From Sutcliffiella rhizosphaerae (GTDB lineage: Bacteria; Bacillota; Bacilli; Bacillales; Bacillaceae_I): a stretch of DNA of 64,000 bases. The stretch lies in the NCBI RefSeq assembly GCF_917563925.1, contig NZ_CAKJTJ010000010.1, positions 44,850-108,849 of the forward strand, written 5' to 3'. The notes under the pieces are model-generated. The model searched no databases and was not told where the DNA came from. It saw only the letters and a list, made by a program, of their open reading frames with translations. Below are positions 54,797-63,882 of this stretch, piece after piece; position 1 is the stretch's first letter; the number at the start of each line of letters is the position of its first letter. Both the position numbers and the translations under genes were made by a program.

Positions 54797-55654
54797 TTAT
54801 ATTCTTTTTACAGATATAGCGGCACGAACTTTTTGCAGGGCTTGTTTTCCTGCATCTTTTTTTGCCATTAGTACGTTTACATAGATGGCATCGATCATTG
54901 CTAGCTGAGCAATCCTTGAGGCAAGTGCTTCTGATCGATAATCTGTTTCTTCTGACACAGTATATAATGGTGTATCCACACCTTGACTAAGTGGGGATTT
55001 TGCAAAGTTAGTGATTCCGATTGTTTGTACTCCGTTTTCCTTGACGACTTCTAAAATGTGCATCATGTCTTTGGAAGCTCCTGTGTGGGAGATGATGATA
55101 GCGACATCTTCTTTCGTCAATTGACTGGCAGACATCAATTGCATATGAGTATCAGATAAAGCGCTTACCGAAATTCCCGTTCGAATAAGTTTATGATAGG
55201 CATCCATGGCAATTACATTTGAGCCCCCGCTGCCAAATAACTCTACCTTTCGGGCGCCAAGTATAGTGTCAATTACCTTTTTGAATTGTTCCTCATCAAT
55301 AATCTTCAGCGTATCCTCTAATGTTTTAATATTAGAGCGGAATACTTTTTCTGCGATTGTTTTTTCGCTATCCTCTTCCATAATGTTTTCATGGATATCG
55401 TGAATTGGTTCCACAATTTCAGCCGCTAATGCAATTTTCATTGCCTGATAGCCTTTGAAGCCGATTCGTTGGCAGAATCGAAAAACGGTAGAATCCGCTA
55501 CTCCAAGATCATCTGCGATTTGGTTAATCGTACTGTGGACAATTTTTTGAGGATTATGGAGAATGTAGTCCGCGATGACAAGCTCTTTTCCCCTAAACTT
55601 TGGGTAACGAGAACGTATGCGCATCATACAGTATTGCGTTTCTTGACTGTTCAT
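54797..55654 (-). CDS. MurR/RpiR family transcription regulator
   Basis: A 285-residue regulator with an N-terminal HTH_6 domain (NQIADDLGVADSTVFRFCQRIGFKGYQAMKIAL, in part, residues 43-75) and a C-terminal SIS sugar-phosphate-binding domain. The SIS domain has VELFGSGGSNVIAMDAYHKLIRTG and ISHTGASKDMMHILEVVKENG. It is divergent from the gluconate operon and probably controls it in response to 6-phosphogluconate, replacing GntR of B. subtilis. ATG 55654 follows GGAGGGTCGCACC. Confidence 0.9.
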   Translation of the reverse strand: MNSQETQYCMMRIRSRYPKFRGKELVIADYILHNPQKIVHSTINQIADDLGVADSTVFRFCQRIGFKGYQAMKIALAAEIVEPIHDIHENIMEEDSEKTIAEKVFRSNIKTLEDTLKIIDEEQFKKVIDTILGARKVELFGSGGSNVIAMDAYHKLIRTGISVSALSDTHMQLMSASQLTKEDVAIIISHTGASKDMMHILEVVKENGVQTIGITNFAKSPLSQGVDTPLYTVSEETDYRSEALASRIAQLAMIDAIYVNVLMAKKDAGKQALQKVRAAISVKRI

Positions 55655-55724
55655 GGTGCGACCCTCCAAAACTCGTAATCTATTATCTATCATAAATAGA
55701 AATAAAAAAAAAAGAAACTATTTT

Positions 55725-55739
55725 TTGATAACGCTTGCA
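55725..55739 (+). promoter_or_regulatory. cre-like site in the gluconate operon promoter region
   Basis: TTGATAACGCTTGCA matches the CcpA cre consensus with one mismatch, about 90 bases before gntZ. Confidence 0.6.
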
Positions 55740-55826
55740 TTTCGAGGAATTTTTTTTCATAATAAGTAAAAGATAAAAAATATTTTTCCTCGAAGAGATT
55801 TTTTACATAGAAAGGAGTTTCACATT

Positions 55827-56723
55827 ATGAAACTTGCAATGATTGGGTTAGGCAAGATGGGTTACAATTTAACATTAAATCTGATAGAGAACAAGCATGA
55901 GGTGGTCGCATTTGATGTTGATCGTGAAAACGTTATCAAAAGTGAACAAGCTGGTGCAATCGCCGCTTTTACTATTGAAGAGGCATTAGCAAAACTGGAA
56001 TCCCCTAAAGTTGTGTGGATGATGGTACCTGCTGGCGATATTACCGAAAACGTATTATCAGAGATAAGTGGTTTAGTTACGGAAGGAGATATTGTCATTG
56101 ACGGTGGCAACTCCAACTATAAAGATACATTGAAAAGAGCGGATATGCTTGCTGCAAAAGGGGTTCATTATTTGGATGTCGGCACGAGCGGTGGCATGGA
56201 AGGTGCACGAAACGGAGCTTGCACCATGATTGGCGGTAACGAAGAAGCCTTCAAGCATGTCGAGGGGTTATTCCAAGATATTTGCGTCGAAAATGGCTAT
56301 TTATATGCTGGTAAATCTGGTAGTGGCCACTTCTTGAAAATGGTGCATAATGGCGTTGAGTATGGCATGATGCAAGCAATTGCGGAAGGCTTTGATATTT
56401 TGGAGAAAAGCGACTTTGATTTTGACTATGAAAAGGTTGCTAGGGTATGGAATAATGGGTCGGTCGTTCGTTCTTGGTTAATGGAACTTACGGAAAATGC
56501 CTTTAGTAAGGATGCTAGATTAGAAGGAATTAAAGGAGTCATGCATTCCTCAGGAGAAGGAAAATGGACGGTAGAGACGGCCTTAGATCTCCAAGCAGCA
56601 GCTCCAGTTATTGCACTGTCATTAATGATGAGATATCGCTCTTTAGAGCCAGATACGTTTTCGGGTAAAGTGGTAGCAGCATTGCGGAACGAATTCGGCG
56701 GACATGCCGTAGAGAAAAACTAA
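55827..56723 (+). CDS. gntZ: 6-phosphogluconate dehydrogenase, short NAD-type
   Basis: A 298-residue decarboxylating dehydrogenase that converts 6-phosphogluconate to ribulose-5-phosphate. MIGLGKMGYNL is the nucleotide-binding motif, and ending DVDRE fits NAD. VIDGGNSNYKDT, DVGTSGGMEGARNGACTMIGG and HFLKMVHNGVEYGMMQA are substrate and catalytic motifs. The short form lacks the C-terminal tail of the 470-residue enzyme. It is the first gene of the gluconate operon, and AAAGGAG precedes the ATG. Confidence 0.94.
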   Translation: MKLAMIGLGKMGYNLTLNLIENKHEVVAFDVDRENVIKSEQAGAIAAFTIEEALAKLESPKVVWMMVPAGDITENVLSEISGLVTEGDIVIDGGNSNYKDTLKRADMLAAKGVHYLDVGTSGGMEGARNGACTMIGGNEEAFKHVEGLFQDICVENGYLYAGKSGSGHFLKMVHNGVEYGMMQAIAEGFDILEKSDFDFDYEKVARVWNNGSVVRSWLMELTENAFSKDARLEGIKGVMHSSGEGKWTVETALDLQAAAPVIALSLMMRYRSLEPDTFSGKVVAALRNEFGGHAVEKN

Positions 56724-56742
56724 TTTTTAGGAGGAAGACATA

Positions 56743-58086
56743 ATGTCTGGATCTATGTTAATTTTAATCGCAGCAGCTGCTGTGTTTGTGCTACTGTTTT
56801 TAGTTATTCGTACAAAGCTGCATGCCTTTGTTGCACTTTTGCTTGTAAGTTTACTAGTAGGTATTGCCTCAGGGATGCCACTAAATGAAGTAACAGCTTC
56901 CGTCCAGAGCGGGATGGGAGGCACTTTAGGTTTCGTTGCAGTCGTAGTGGGACTTGGTGCTATGTTCGGTAAGATGCTTGAAGTATCTGGTGGAGCAGAA
57001 AGACTTTCGCAAACCCTTATGAAGAAGTTTGGTGAAGAGAAGTCACAATGGGCACTAGGTATTACAGGATTCATCGTCGCAATTCCCGTTTTCTTTGATG
57101 TTGGTTTTATTATCTTAGTACCAATTCTTTATGGTTTAGCTAAAAAGACAGGTAAATCTCTATTACACTACGGTATACCATTACTAGCAGGACTTGCTGT
57201 TGCACATAGCTTCCTTCCGCCAACTCCCGGACCAATGGCTGTTGCAGAATTAATAGGTGCTGATTTAGGGTGGGTAATCCTATTTGGTGTGATCGCTGGT
57301 ATCCCAGCAATGATTATTGCAGGTCCGATTTTCGGTAAATATATTGGGAAGAGAATTCATGTAATGGTTCCTTCTTATATGGACGTTGAAGATAAAGAAT
57401 ATGATAAGGATCTTCCAAGTTTTAAATTAATTGCTACTATCATTTTAATTCCATTAGTTTTGATTCTAGTGAATACGTTTTCAACTGTTATATACGAACA
57501 AGAGCATATCGTACGTCAAATTACGACCTTTATTGGGCATCCATTCGTTGCGTTAACATTAGCAACTCTATTAACCTTCTATTTCTTAGGTACAAAGCGT
57601 GGGTACACGAGACAAGAAGTGCAAGATATTGCAACTAAAGCACTTGAGCCAGCCGGAATTATTATTCTTGTAACTGGTGCCGGTGGAGTATTTAAGCAAG
57701 TATTAATAGATTCAGGTGTAGGGGATGTGCTTGGTGAAATGATGGCAGGTTCAGCACTACCTCCAATCGCGCTAGCGTTCTTAATTGCAACTGCTGTCCG
57801 TGTTGCGCAAGGTTCTGCAACTGTGGCAATGGTTACGGCGGCAGGGTTAATAACACCACTTATTAGCATTCTCGGTCTTGAAGGTCCCGTTCTGGGATTA
57901 ATCGTTATTGCCATTGCATCTGGAGCAACTGTACTTTCTCATGTGAATGATTCAGGCTTCTGGCTTGTGAACAGGTACTTCGGGTTGAATGTAAAAGATA
58001 CACTGAAATCTTGGACAGTAATGGAAACCATTATTGGATTAGTTGGGTTTGCTATTGCATTGACCATTGGTTTTTTCATAAGCTAA
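56743..58086 (+). CDS. gntP: gluconate permease GntP
   Basis: A 447-residue proton-coupled gluconate importer with about twelve membrane segments. GTLGFVAVVVGLGAMFGKMLEVSGGAERLS near residue 70, HSFLPPTPGPMAVAELIGADLG near residue 155, and VAQGSATVAMVTAAGLI near residue 350 are family motifs. AGGAGG precedes the ATG. It lies between the dehydrogenase and kinase genes, a complete gluconate uptake and use unit. Confidence 0.96.
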   Translation: MSGSMLILIAAAAVFVLLFLVIRTKLHAFVALLLVSLLVGIASGMPLNEVTASVQSGMGGTLGFVAVVVGLGAMFGKMLEVSGGAERLSQTLMKKFGEEKSQWALGITGFIVAIPVFFDVGFIILVPILYGLAKKTGKSLLHYGIPLLAGLAVAHSFLPPTPGPMAVAELIGADLGWVILFGVIAGIPAMIIAGPIFGKYIGKRIHVMVPSYMDVEDKEYDKDLPSFKLIATIILIPLVLILVNTFSTVIYEQEHIVRQITTFIGHPFVALTLATLLTFYFLGTKRGYTRQEVQDIATKALEPAGIIILVTGAGGVFKQVLIDSGVGDVLGEMMAGSALPPIALAFLIATAVRVAQGSATVAMVTAAGLITPLISILGLEGPVLGLIVIAIASGATVLSHVNDSGFWLVNRYFGLNVKDTLKSWTVMETIIGLVGFAIALTIGFFIS

Positions 58087-58096
58087 AAGCTACATT

Positions 58097-58123
58097 GGGT
58101 CAAGGAAACCGTTTCCTTGGCCC
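58097..58123 (+). promoter_or_regulatory. inverted repeat between gntP and gntK, with cre-like core
   Basis: GGGTCAAGGAAAC and GTTTCCTTGGCCC flank a single C and can form a strong hairpin. The core AGGAAACCGTTTCCT also fits the cre consensus with one mismatch. It could be an internal cre roadblock or an RNA processing or attenuation site. Confidence 0.6.
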
Positions 58124-58189
58124 GATATCTGTTTAGCACGTTCATTTTTGAGGCTTTATATGATTAGAAGAGAAGGAGAGAATCTCATC

Positions 58190-59725
58190 ATGAAAACTTA
58201 TATGCTCGGCGTTGATATAGGTACAACAAGTACTAAAGCGGTACTTTTCACGAAAGATGGAAAGGTAAAAAGTCAGCATGCTGTCGAATATCCGTTATAC
58301 ACACCTGAGATGGGAGCGGCTGAACAGGATCCAAATGAAATACTGGAAGCTGTGACGATTTCTATTCGTGAGGCTGTGACACTCGGTGGAATAGACTTAG
58401 AGGAGCTTTCTCATATAAGCTTTAGTGCTGCAATGCATAGTGTCATTGCAGTGGATCAAGACGGACGCCCGTTAACGAAAAGTATCACATGGGCAGATCA
58501 GCGCAGTGAGAAATGGGCGAAAAAAATAAAGAATGAATGGAATGGATATGAGATCTATCGAAAAACGGGGACACCAATCCATCCTATGTCTCCGCTTGTG
58601 AAATTGGTTTGGCTGCGTCATGAACATCCAGAAATTTTTCATGCTACAAATAAATTCATCTCTATTAAAGAGTTTGTGTTTCATCAGTTTTTTGGAGAAT
58701 ATGTCGTGGATCATTCCATTGCCTCTGCAACAGGAATGCTTAACCTAGAAAAGCTTGACTGGGATGAAAGTGCACTAGCAGTAGCAGAGGTAACGGTAGA
58801 CAAGTTTTCCCGATTAGTTCCTACAACAGAGGTGATGAGCGGATTACTACCAGAATGGGCAGAAAAACTTGGACTGACTACTGATACGAAATTTGTCATT
58901 GGTGCAAATGACGGGGTTCTTTCCAATCTTGGAGTCAATGCGGTGCAGCCAGGGGTGGTGGCCTTAACGATAGGAACTAGTGGTGCAATTCGTACAGTTG
59001 CTGATCGTCCTGTAACAGATCCAAAGGGGAGAACGTTTTGTTATGCTTTGACAGAAAATCATTGGGTTATCGGTGGTCCTGTCAATAATGGCGGAATGAT
59101 CATGCGGTGGCTACGGGATGAATTTTGCCAAAGGGAAGTGGAAGAAGCGGCTAAACTCGGTGTGGATCCTTATGGTGTCATGACACAGAAAATTGCACAA
59201 GTCAAGCCGGGTGCGGAAGGTGTACTTTTCCATCCTTATTTAACTGGTGAGCGTGCACCGTTATGGAACGGAAATGCTCGCGGATCCTTCTATGGGCTTG
59301 GTATTCACCATAAGCGAGAGCATATGATGAGGGCAGTACTGGAAGGCATTAACTTAAATCTCTATACGGTTTTACTAGCGTTGGAAGAAATTATTGGCAT
59401 CCCGGAAAAAATCCATGCAACTGGTGGTTTTGCTCGTTCGGAAGTTTGGTGCCAAATGCTTGCCAATATTTTTAACCAAGAAGTAAGCATACCCGAAAGT
59501 GTGGAAAGTTCTTGTTTAGGTGCAGCAGTCCTAGGTATGTATGCACTTGGTGAAATTGATTCCTTTGATGTGATGAATGATATGGTAGGTACAACAAATG
59601 GATATGTCCCTGATAAAAAAGAAGTGGATGTATACAAAAAATTGACACCACTATTTATTCGCTTAAGCCGATTGTATGAGCAGGAATTTGATGCAGTCGT
59701 TGAGTTTCAAAAAGAAGTAAAATAG
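58190..59725 (+). CDS. gntK: gluconokinase GntK (FGGY family)
   Basis: A 511-residue kinase that phosphorylates gluconate to 6-phosphogluconate. YMLGVDIGTTSTKAVLF is the N-terminal phosphate-binding motif. SFSAAMHSVIAVD, TWADQRSEKWA, and the C-terminal ATHATGGFARSE-like motif HATGGFARSEVWCQMLANIF are FGGY signatures. Length matches B. subtilis GntK (513). ATG 58190 follows GAAGGAGAG, and the longer upstream frame lacks a site. Confidence 0.95.
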   Translation: MKTYMLGVDIGTTSTKAVLFTKDGKVKSQHAVEYPLYTPEMGAAEQDPNEILEAVTISIREAVTLGGIDLEELSHISFSAAMHSVIAVDQDGRPLTKSITWADQRSEKWAKKIKNEWNGYEIYRKTGTPIHPMSPLVKLVWLRHEHPEIFHATNKFISIKEFVFHQFFGEYVVDHSIASATGMLNLEKLDWDESALAVAEVTVDKFSRLVPTTEVMSGLLPEWAEKLGLTTDTKFVIGANDGVLSNLGVNAVQPGVVALTIGTSGAIRTVADRPVTDPKGRTFCYALTENHWVIGGPVNNGGMIMRWLRDEFCQREVEEAAKLGVDPYGVMTQKIAQVKPGAEGVLFHPYLTGERAPLWNGNARGSFYGLGIHHKREHMMRAVLEGINLNLYTVLLALEEIIGIPEKIHATGGFARSEVWCQMLANIFNQEVSIPESVESSCLGAAVLGMYALGEIDSFDVMNDMVGTTNGYVPDKKEVDVYKKLTPLFIRLSRLYEQEFDAVVEFQKEVK

Positions 59726-59727
59726 TA

Positions 59728-59943
59728 TTACAATGCCAAATAAAAAAGAACGACATTCTCACTATCACTACCATACCGAGATTGTCGTTCTTTTCTATAT
59801 ACTTGATTCCATTTTTCCTGCTTCGTCTTTGTTGTGCGTGTTCGCATATCAGCCAACGAATAAGTTCCCCTCCCATACTCTGGATTACGTTTACCTTCTC
59901 GAATTTGTTTTTCGCGCATTTTTTTTGCTTTGCTTTTTGCCAT
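59728..59943 (-). CDS. small basic conserved Bacillus protein
   Basis: A 71-residue, very basic protein beginning MAKSKAKKMREKQIREGK, with YGRGTYSLADMRTRTTKTKQEKW in the middle, a pattern seen in small uncharacterised Bacillus proteins. GGAG lies eight bases before ATG 59943. The last 20 or so codons run through the shared terminator hairpin, and the stop is three bases from the gntK stop. Function is unknown; the charge suggests nucleic acid binding. Confidence 0.7.
   Translation of the reverse strand: MAKSKAKKMREKQIREGKRNPEYGRGTYSLADMRTRTTKTKQEKWNQVYRKERQSRYGSDSENVVLFYLAL
59744..59794. terminator. bidirectional terminator of gntK and the small basic gene
   Basis: AAAAGAACGACA and TGTCGTTCTTTT form a perfect 12-bp stem around a 27-base loop, with T-runs on both strands. 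It overlaps the 3' end of the reverse-strand gene. Confidence 0.85.
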
Positions 59944-60187
59944 CTTCATCACTCCTAACGTATTGTTACATGGTAACTAGTAGTAAATAAAATGTACTTT
60001 GTGCAAGAAAAATGCATATCAAAATAAAGTAAGCATTTGTCTTAACTACAATTTTTACCATTAACAAGAGTATAATTGAAATTGAGGAAGTTGGAAATAG
60101 AAATTCACCTATTCCCTATATTTTTCATCCGTTAGTTTCTGTTATAATAACACTATTGTGTAATTTTTGAGAGGCAGGTACGTATAC

Positions 60188-61762
60188 GTGAAACAAGAAC
60201 TTTTAAATAAAGAAATTGACCGCAGAAGAACATTTGCGATTATTTCGCATCCGGATGCTGGTAAAACGACGTTGACGGAGAAGCTTTTACTTTTCGGAAA
60301 TGTGATTCGTTCAGCGGGTACAGTGAAAGGTAAAAAGTCAGGGAAATTTGCGACATCGGATTGGATGGAAATTGAGAAAAAACGTGGAATATCTGTAACT
60401 TCCAGTGTGATGAGCTTTGAGTACATGGATAAACATATCAACATTCTGGATACTCCAGGACATGAAGACTTCAGTGAAGATACGTACAGGACATTGACAG
60501 CGGTAGACAGTGCCGTGATGATTATTGACTGTACAAAAGGGGTTGAACCTCAGACGATCAAGCTTTTCAAGGTTTGTCGTATGCGTGGTATTCCTATTTT
60601 TACGTTCATCAATAAGCTTGATCGTGAAGGAAAAGAACCACTTGCGCTTCTTGAAGAGATAGAAGAAGTGCTAGGAATCGAATCCTATGCAATGAACTGG
60701 CCAGTCGGGATGGGTAAACGCTTCTTAGGTGTGTATGATCGCTACAATGAGGTGTTTATTCGTTATCAAGGAAAAGATGAAGAAGAACGCATTCCATTTA
60801 ATGAACTGGATGATGTGGAAGAAATTTCTACACATCCAACCTTTATTCAGGCTAAAGAGGATTTTGAACTTTTAGAAGAGGCTGGTAACGATTTTGACAT
60901 CGACAAGGTGAAAAATGGCTTGCAAACCCCAGTGTTTTTCGGAAGTGCTATTTCTAATTTTGGTGTGGAAATGTTTTTCCGTACGTTTTTAGATTTAGCT
61001 AGTGAACCTCAACCACGTCAAACGGAAACAGAAAAAATAGTACCAAAATCAGAAGGATTCTCCGGCTTTATTTTCAAAATCCAGGCAAATATGAATCCTG
61101 CACATAGGGACCGACTAGCGTTCTTACGAATTTGTTCTGGTGTGTTTGAGCGCGGTATGACTGTAACAGTAAGTCGTACTGGCAAGACTATTAAGCTAAC
61201 GCAATCACAGCAGTTTCTAGCATCTGACCGTGAAACTGTCGATCAGGCTTATCCAGGGGATATTATCGGAATTTATGATCCTGGTGTCTACCAAATTGGA
61301 GATTCGTTGTTCGACGGAAATCAGAACATTGAATTTGATGAAATCCCAACGTTTGCTCCAGAGCTTTTTGTTCGAGTCGAAGCTAAGAATGTGATGAAAG
61401 GGAAACAGTTCGGAAAAGGAATTACTCAACTTGTACAAGAAGGTGCCATTCAACTATTCCGTCAATATGGAACAGAGTCCTATATTTTAGGAGCGGTAGG
61501 ACAGCTTCAACTTGATGTTTTTGAATATCGTATGAAGGGTGAGTACAATGTCGAGGTTGTCTATAATATTATAGGCTCAAAAATTCCGCGTTGGCTCGAA
61601 GATCAAAAAGTCGATACATCTTTATTTGACTCTCGCAATATTTTAGTGAGAGACCGCAATGACCAATATGTCGCGCTATTTGATAGTGATTTCTCCTTAA
61701 GATGGTTCCAAGATAAAAATCCAGATGTTGGGTTGATTGACATTATGGAGGAAGAAGAATAG
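60188..61762 (+). CDS. prfC: peptide chain release factor 3
   Basis: A 524-residue GTPase of the RF3 family that helps remove RF1 or RF2 from the ribosome. G1 is [13 protein letters not shown], switch I contains [17 protein letters not shown]3 is [13 protein letters not shown], and G4 is FINKLDREG. The C-terminal RF3 domain follows. GTG 60188 is chosen as the likely start, since the product then aligns as [23 protein letters not shown]. To my knowledge B. subtilis 168 lacks RF3, so its presence here is a difference. A terminator follows. Confidence 0.92.
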   Translation: MKQELLNKEIDRRRTFAIISHPDAGKTTLTEKLLLFGNVIRSAGTVKGKKSGKFATSDWMEIEKKRGISVTSSVMSFEYMDKHINILDTPGHEDFSEDTYRTLTAVDSAVMIIDCTKGVEPQTIKLFKVCRMRGIPIFTFINKLDREGKEPLALLEEIEEVLGIESYAMNWPVGMGKRFLGVYDRYNEVFIRYQGKDEEERIPFNELDDVEEISTHPTFIQAKEDFELLEEAGNDFDIDKVKNGLQTPVFFGSAISNFGVEMFFRTFLDLASEPQPRQTETEKIVPKSEGFSGFIFKIQANMNPAHRDRLAFLRICSGVFERGMTVTVSRTGKTIKLTQSQQFLASDRETVDQAYPGDIIGIYDPGVYQIGDSLFDGNQNIEFDEIPTFAPELFVRVEAKNVMKGKQFGKGITQLVQEGAIQLFRQYGTESYILGAVGQLQLDVFEYRMKGEYNVEVVYNIIGSKIPRWLEDQKVDTSLFDSRNILVRDRNDQYVALFDSDFSLRWFQDKNPDVGLIDIMEEEE

Positions 61763-61768
61763 AGTATG

Positions 61769-61804
61769 CCCAAAACTGCCATGAAGGTAAGTTTTGGGTT
61801 TTTT
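61769..61804 (+). terminator. Rho-independent terminator of prfC
   Basis: CCCAAAACT pairs with AGTTTTGGG around a twelve-base loop and is followed by TTTTTT. Confidence 0.9.
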
Positions 61805-61845
61805 AAGTGAAAAAATAATGTTCGACAAAAAGTGCAGAGATCATC

Positions 61846-61873
61846 TAAAACAAACCCTCTTTTCATCCGATAT
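61846..61873 (+). promoter_or_regulatory. sigma-D-type promoter of the PilZ-like gene
   Basis: TAAA at 61846-61849, a 16-base spacer and TCCGATAT at 61866-61873 match the flagellar sigma-D consensus (seven of eight in the -10 box). It is 39 bases before the start codon. Confidence 0.7.
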
Positions 61874-61912
61874 AAAACAAAAAGAACAAAGGGGATAAAA
61901 GGGGGAAACTGT

Positions 61913-62344
61913 GTGACAAATAAAGCACCGGAAGATAAAAAATGGATGTTAGAACATCTATACAAGACCAGACAGTTTGTTGTTGGGACTATGACTATCC
62001 TACAAGTAAATGGAAAGGAAGTTTCCACAGGTAGGACCAAGATATATCTCGAAGAACTTAGTATGGAAAAAATTCGTTTTATTTCTAAAGTACAAATCCC
62101 TGAAAATAGTGATGTGCTGCTAGGGTTAAACTTTCAAGTGGCAGGTCAAGACCTTGACTTTAAAGCTACCATTATTGGTATGCATGCGAATACGAAGAAA
62201 AGGAAATATACATATTTGGTGGAATTAATAACAGAAGATGATCAAGACATACAAACGATACATACATTCGTTAATAAAATCCAGCTTGCAAATAAACAGA
62301 AAAAGCTTCGCAGTGTGACAGAGACAGCTGTTGAAGTAGAATAA
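61913..62344 (+). CDS. PilZ-like protein, possibly linked to motility
   Basis: A 143-residue soluble protein that looks like a degenerate PilZ domain. YLEELSMEKIRFIS resembles the DxSxxG strand but lacks the Asp and Gly, and no clear RxxxR is seen, so c-di-GMP binding is doubtful. The fold is inferred from strand pattern only. GTG 61913 follows AAAAGGGGG. The sigma-D promoter just upstream suggests expression with late flagellar genes. It stands alone between two terminators. Confidence 0.6.
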   Translation: MTNKAPEDKKWMLEHLYKTRQFVVGTMTILQVNGKEVSTGRTKIYLEELSMEKIRFISKVQIPENSDVLLGLNFQVAGQDLDFKATIIGMHANTKKRKYTYLVELITEDDQDIQTIHTFVNKIQLANKQKKLRSVTETAVEVE

Positions 62345-62345
62345 G

Positions 62346-62370
62346 CCGCCTTTATTAAGGTGGTTTTTTT
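62346..62370 (+). terminator. Rho-independent terminator of the PilZ-like gene
   Basis: CCGCCTT pairs with AAGGTGG around a four-base loop and is followed by TTTTTTT. Confidence 0.88.
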
Positions 62371-62431
62371 ATTTAACGAAACCTACTTCTTATATTTTCC
62401 GTCAAACTAAGAAAAAGAATGGGGGTGCAAG

Positions 62432-62989
62432 ATGGATAGGAGGAACACCTTATCGGATGAGAAACGAGAAGAGCTTGTGATTTCGGCTATGAACCAGCAT
62501 GGTGAGGAGATTAAACGCCTCATTTTCACATATGTCCGCAATTATTCTGTAGTAGATGATCTATCTCAAGAAGTATTTGTTAAAGTATATAAAAATCTTC
62601 ACTTATTCCGAGGCGAAAGTACGATGAAGACATGGATATATCGAATCGCCATTAATATATGTAAGGACTATTTAAGCAGTTTCAAATATAAAGTGCAGCA
62701 GTTGGTTAATCCAATACTCGTAAGTAAAGAACAACCAGAGGAAAAGGCATTGGCGTCTGAAGAAAACAGAGAGCTTGCTCAATTAGTGATGGCTTTACCG
62801 TTAAAATATAGGGAAGTACTCATTCTACATTACTATCGTGATTTTTCCATTGAAGAGATATCGGAGCTTCTCTCTTTAAAACAAAATACGGTAAAAACAC
62901 ATTTGCGAAGAGGAAGGGAAAAAATAAAGGGCATTTTAGCAAAAGGAGGGCTCGATTATGAACAGGAATCCAGAAAAGGATCACTTTAA
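62432..62989 (+). CDS. ECF-type RNA polymerase sigma factor
   Basis: A 185-residue sigma factor with regions 2 and 4 only. Region 2 includes VRNYSVVDDLSQEVFVKVYKNLHLFRGESTMKTWIYRIAINICKDYL, in part, and region 4 includes LPLKYREVLILHYYRDFSIEEISELLSLKQNTVKTHLRRGREKIK, in part. It resembles the SigV/SigX/YlaC class, but I cannot assign it. AGAATGGGGGTGCAAG precedes the ATG. Its end overlaps the next gene by 32 bases, the usual sigma/anti-sigma arrangement. Confidence 0.92.
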   Translation: MDRRNTLSDEKREELVISAMNQHGEEIKRLIFTYVRNYSVVDDLSQEVFVKVYKNLHLFRGESTMKTWIYRIAINICKDYLSSFKYKVQQLVNPILVSKEQPEEKALASEENRELAQLVMALPLKYREVLILHYYRDFSIEEISELLSLKQNTVKTHLRRGREKIKGILAKGGLDYEQESRKGSL

Positions 62990-63536
62990 AAAAGAGATGG
63001 ATCATTATATCTCCCCACACTCAATGTTTACGGGGGTTGACCGAAACCGAATTCTCGAACGCATTGAACGTGCAAAAAGAAGAAAAAAATGGTGGGGTAA
63101 TCCTAAAATGGCATTGAGCATCCTACTGTTATTCATCGTAGCTGGAAGTTTGTATGTGTTGATAAACCAGAGCAATCAAGAAGAGGTTTTATCAGCACAA
63201 GAAGTAATAGATACTCTTTATGTGGGAATGTCTCAGGAAGAAGTGTGGAGTTATTTAGGAACAGATTATCTAGAAGTAGAACCAAGTAAGGATAGCGGTC
63301 CTAAATATGAATTGCATCGTTATGATTACCCGCTAAAGGAAGGGTATGAGTTTATAACGAGCATTGATGAATTAGATATTGAAGGGGTAAAAACGGGAAT
63401 GATGGGGATGCAAGTGTCAGTATTTATTGATTCCAATAACCATGTGGCAGGTTATTCTGTGCTATATAAAAATAATGCCGGAAAAACGCTCATTCATTCA
63501 GTTTGGGGAGAAAAAGTAGAAGAAATTGCACCGTAA
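62958..63536 (+). CDS. probable anti-sigma factor or membrane partner of the ECF sigma
   Basis: A 192-residue protein with a basic cytoplasmic N-terminus (about 1-48), one membrane segment (about 49-70) and an extracellular domain of about 120 residues. This topology and the overlap with the sigma gene suggest an anti-sigma factor. There is no clear zinc-binding HxxxCxxC motif. AAAGGAGGG at 62942-62950 drives its own ribosome loading. The external part contains VIDTLYVGMSQEEVWSYLG, which is SmpA/OmlA-like in look only. Confidence 0.7.
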   Translation: MNRNPEKDHFKKEMDHYISPHSMFTGVDRNRILERIERAKRRKKWWGNPKMALSILLLFIVAGSLYVLINQSNQEEVLSAQEVIDTLYVGMSQEEVWSYLGTDYLEVEPSKDSGPKYELHRYDYPLKEGYEFITSIDELDIEGVKTGMMGMQVSVFIDSNNHVAGYSVLYKNNAGKTLIHSVWGEKVEEIAP

Positions 63537-63620
63537 CTGATTGATTCTATTTTCAATAGCTAAAAACTGCTATACTAACAATAATAGAATATCGGCAAGG
63601 ATGGAAAAGAGGTTTTTATT

Positions 63621-63845
63621 TTGTTAGTAAAGCTTTTATTGGCACTAGTTCTCCCCGCGTTACTTGTTATTTTGTTTACACGAGTCACATATAATTTATA
63701 TGTTGGTACTTGTCTGGCAGTAGTCCTGCTAGCAGGTTCCTTATACAAGGGGCACGGGAATGAATGGTATGTCATCTTAATAGATATCGTGTCGTTGGTG
63801 ATTGGCTTTTGGTATGCAAAAAGAATGGTAAAGAAATTTAGATAA
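63621..63845 (+). CDS. csbA: CsbA, small membrane protein
   Basis: A 74-residue membrane protein with about three hydrophobic segments and a basic tail. LVILFTRVTYNLYVGTCLAVVLLAGSLYKG matches B. subtilis CsbA (76 residues), which is under sigma-B control and lies upstream of uvrB. Here I see no clear sigma-B promoter. The TTG start at 63621 follows AAGAGG. The function is unknown. Confidence 0.82.
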   Translation: MLVKLLLALVLPALLVILFTRVTYNLYVGTCLAVVLLAGSLYKGHGNEWYVILIDIVSLVIGFWYAKRMVKKFR

Positions 63846-63878
63846 GAAATGGAGCGAAAATATGCTCCATTTCTTTTT
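63845..63878 (+). terminator. Rho-independent terminator of csbA
   Basis: AGAAATGGAGC and GCTCCATTTCT form a perfect 11-bp stem around an eight-base loop and run into TTTTT. It is also the probable target of the group IIC intron that follows. Confidence 0.9.
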
Positions 63879-63882
63879 ATAT

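Noticed and set aside
54428..54871. Protein-coding frames within the repeat block on both strands
   Set aside because: They arise from the repeats, lack ribosome sites, and have no protein-like features beyond the periodic sequence.
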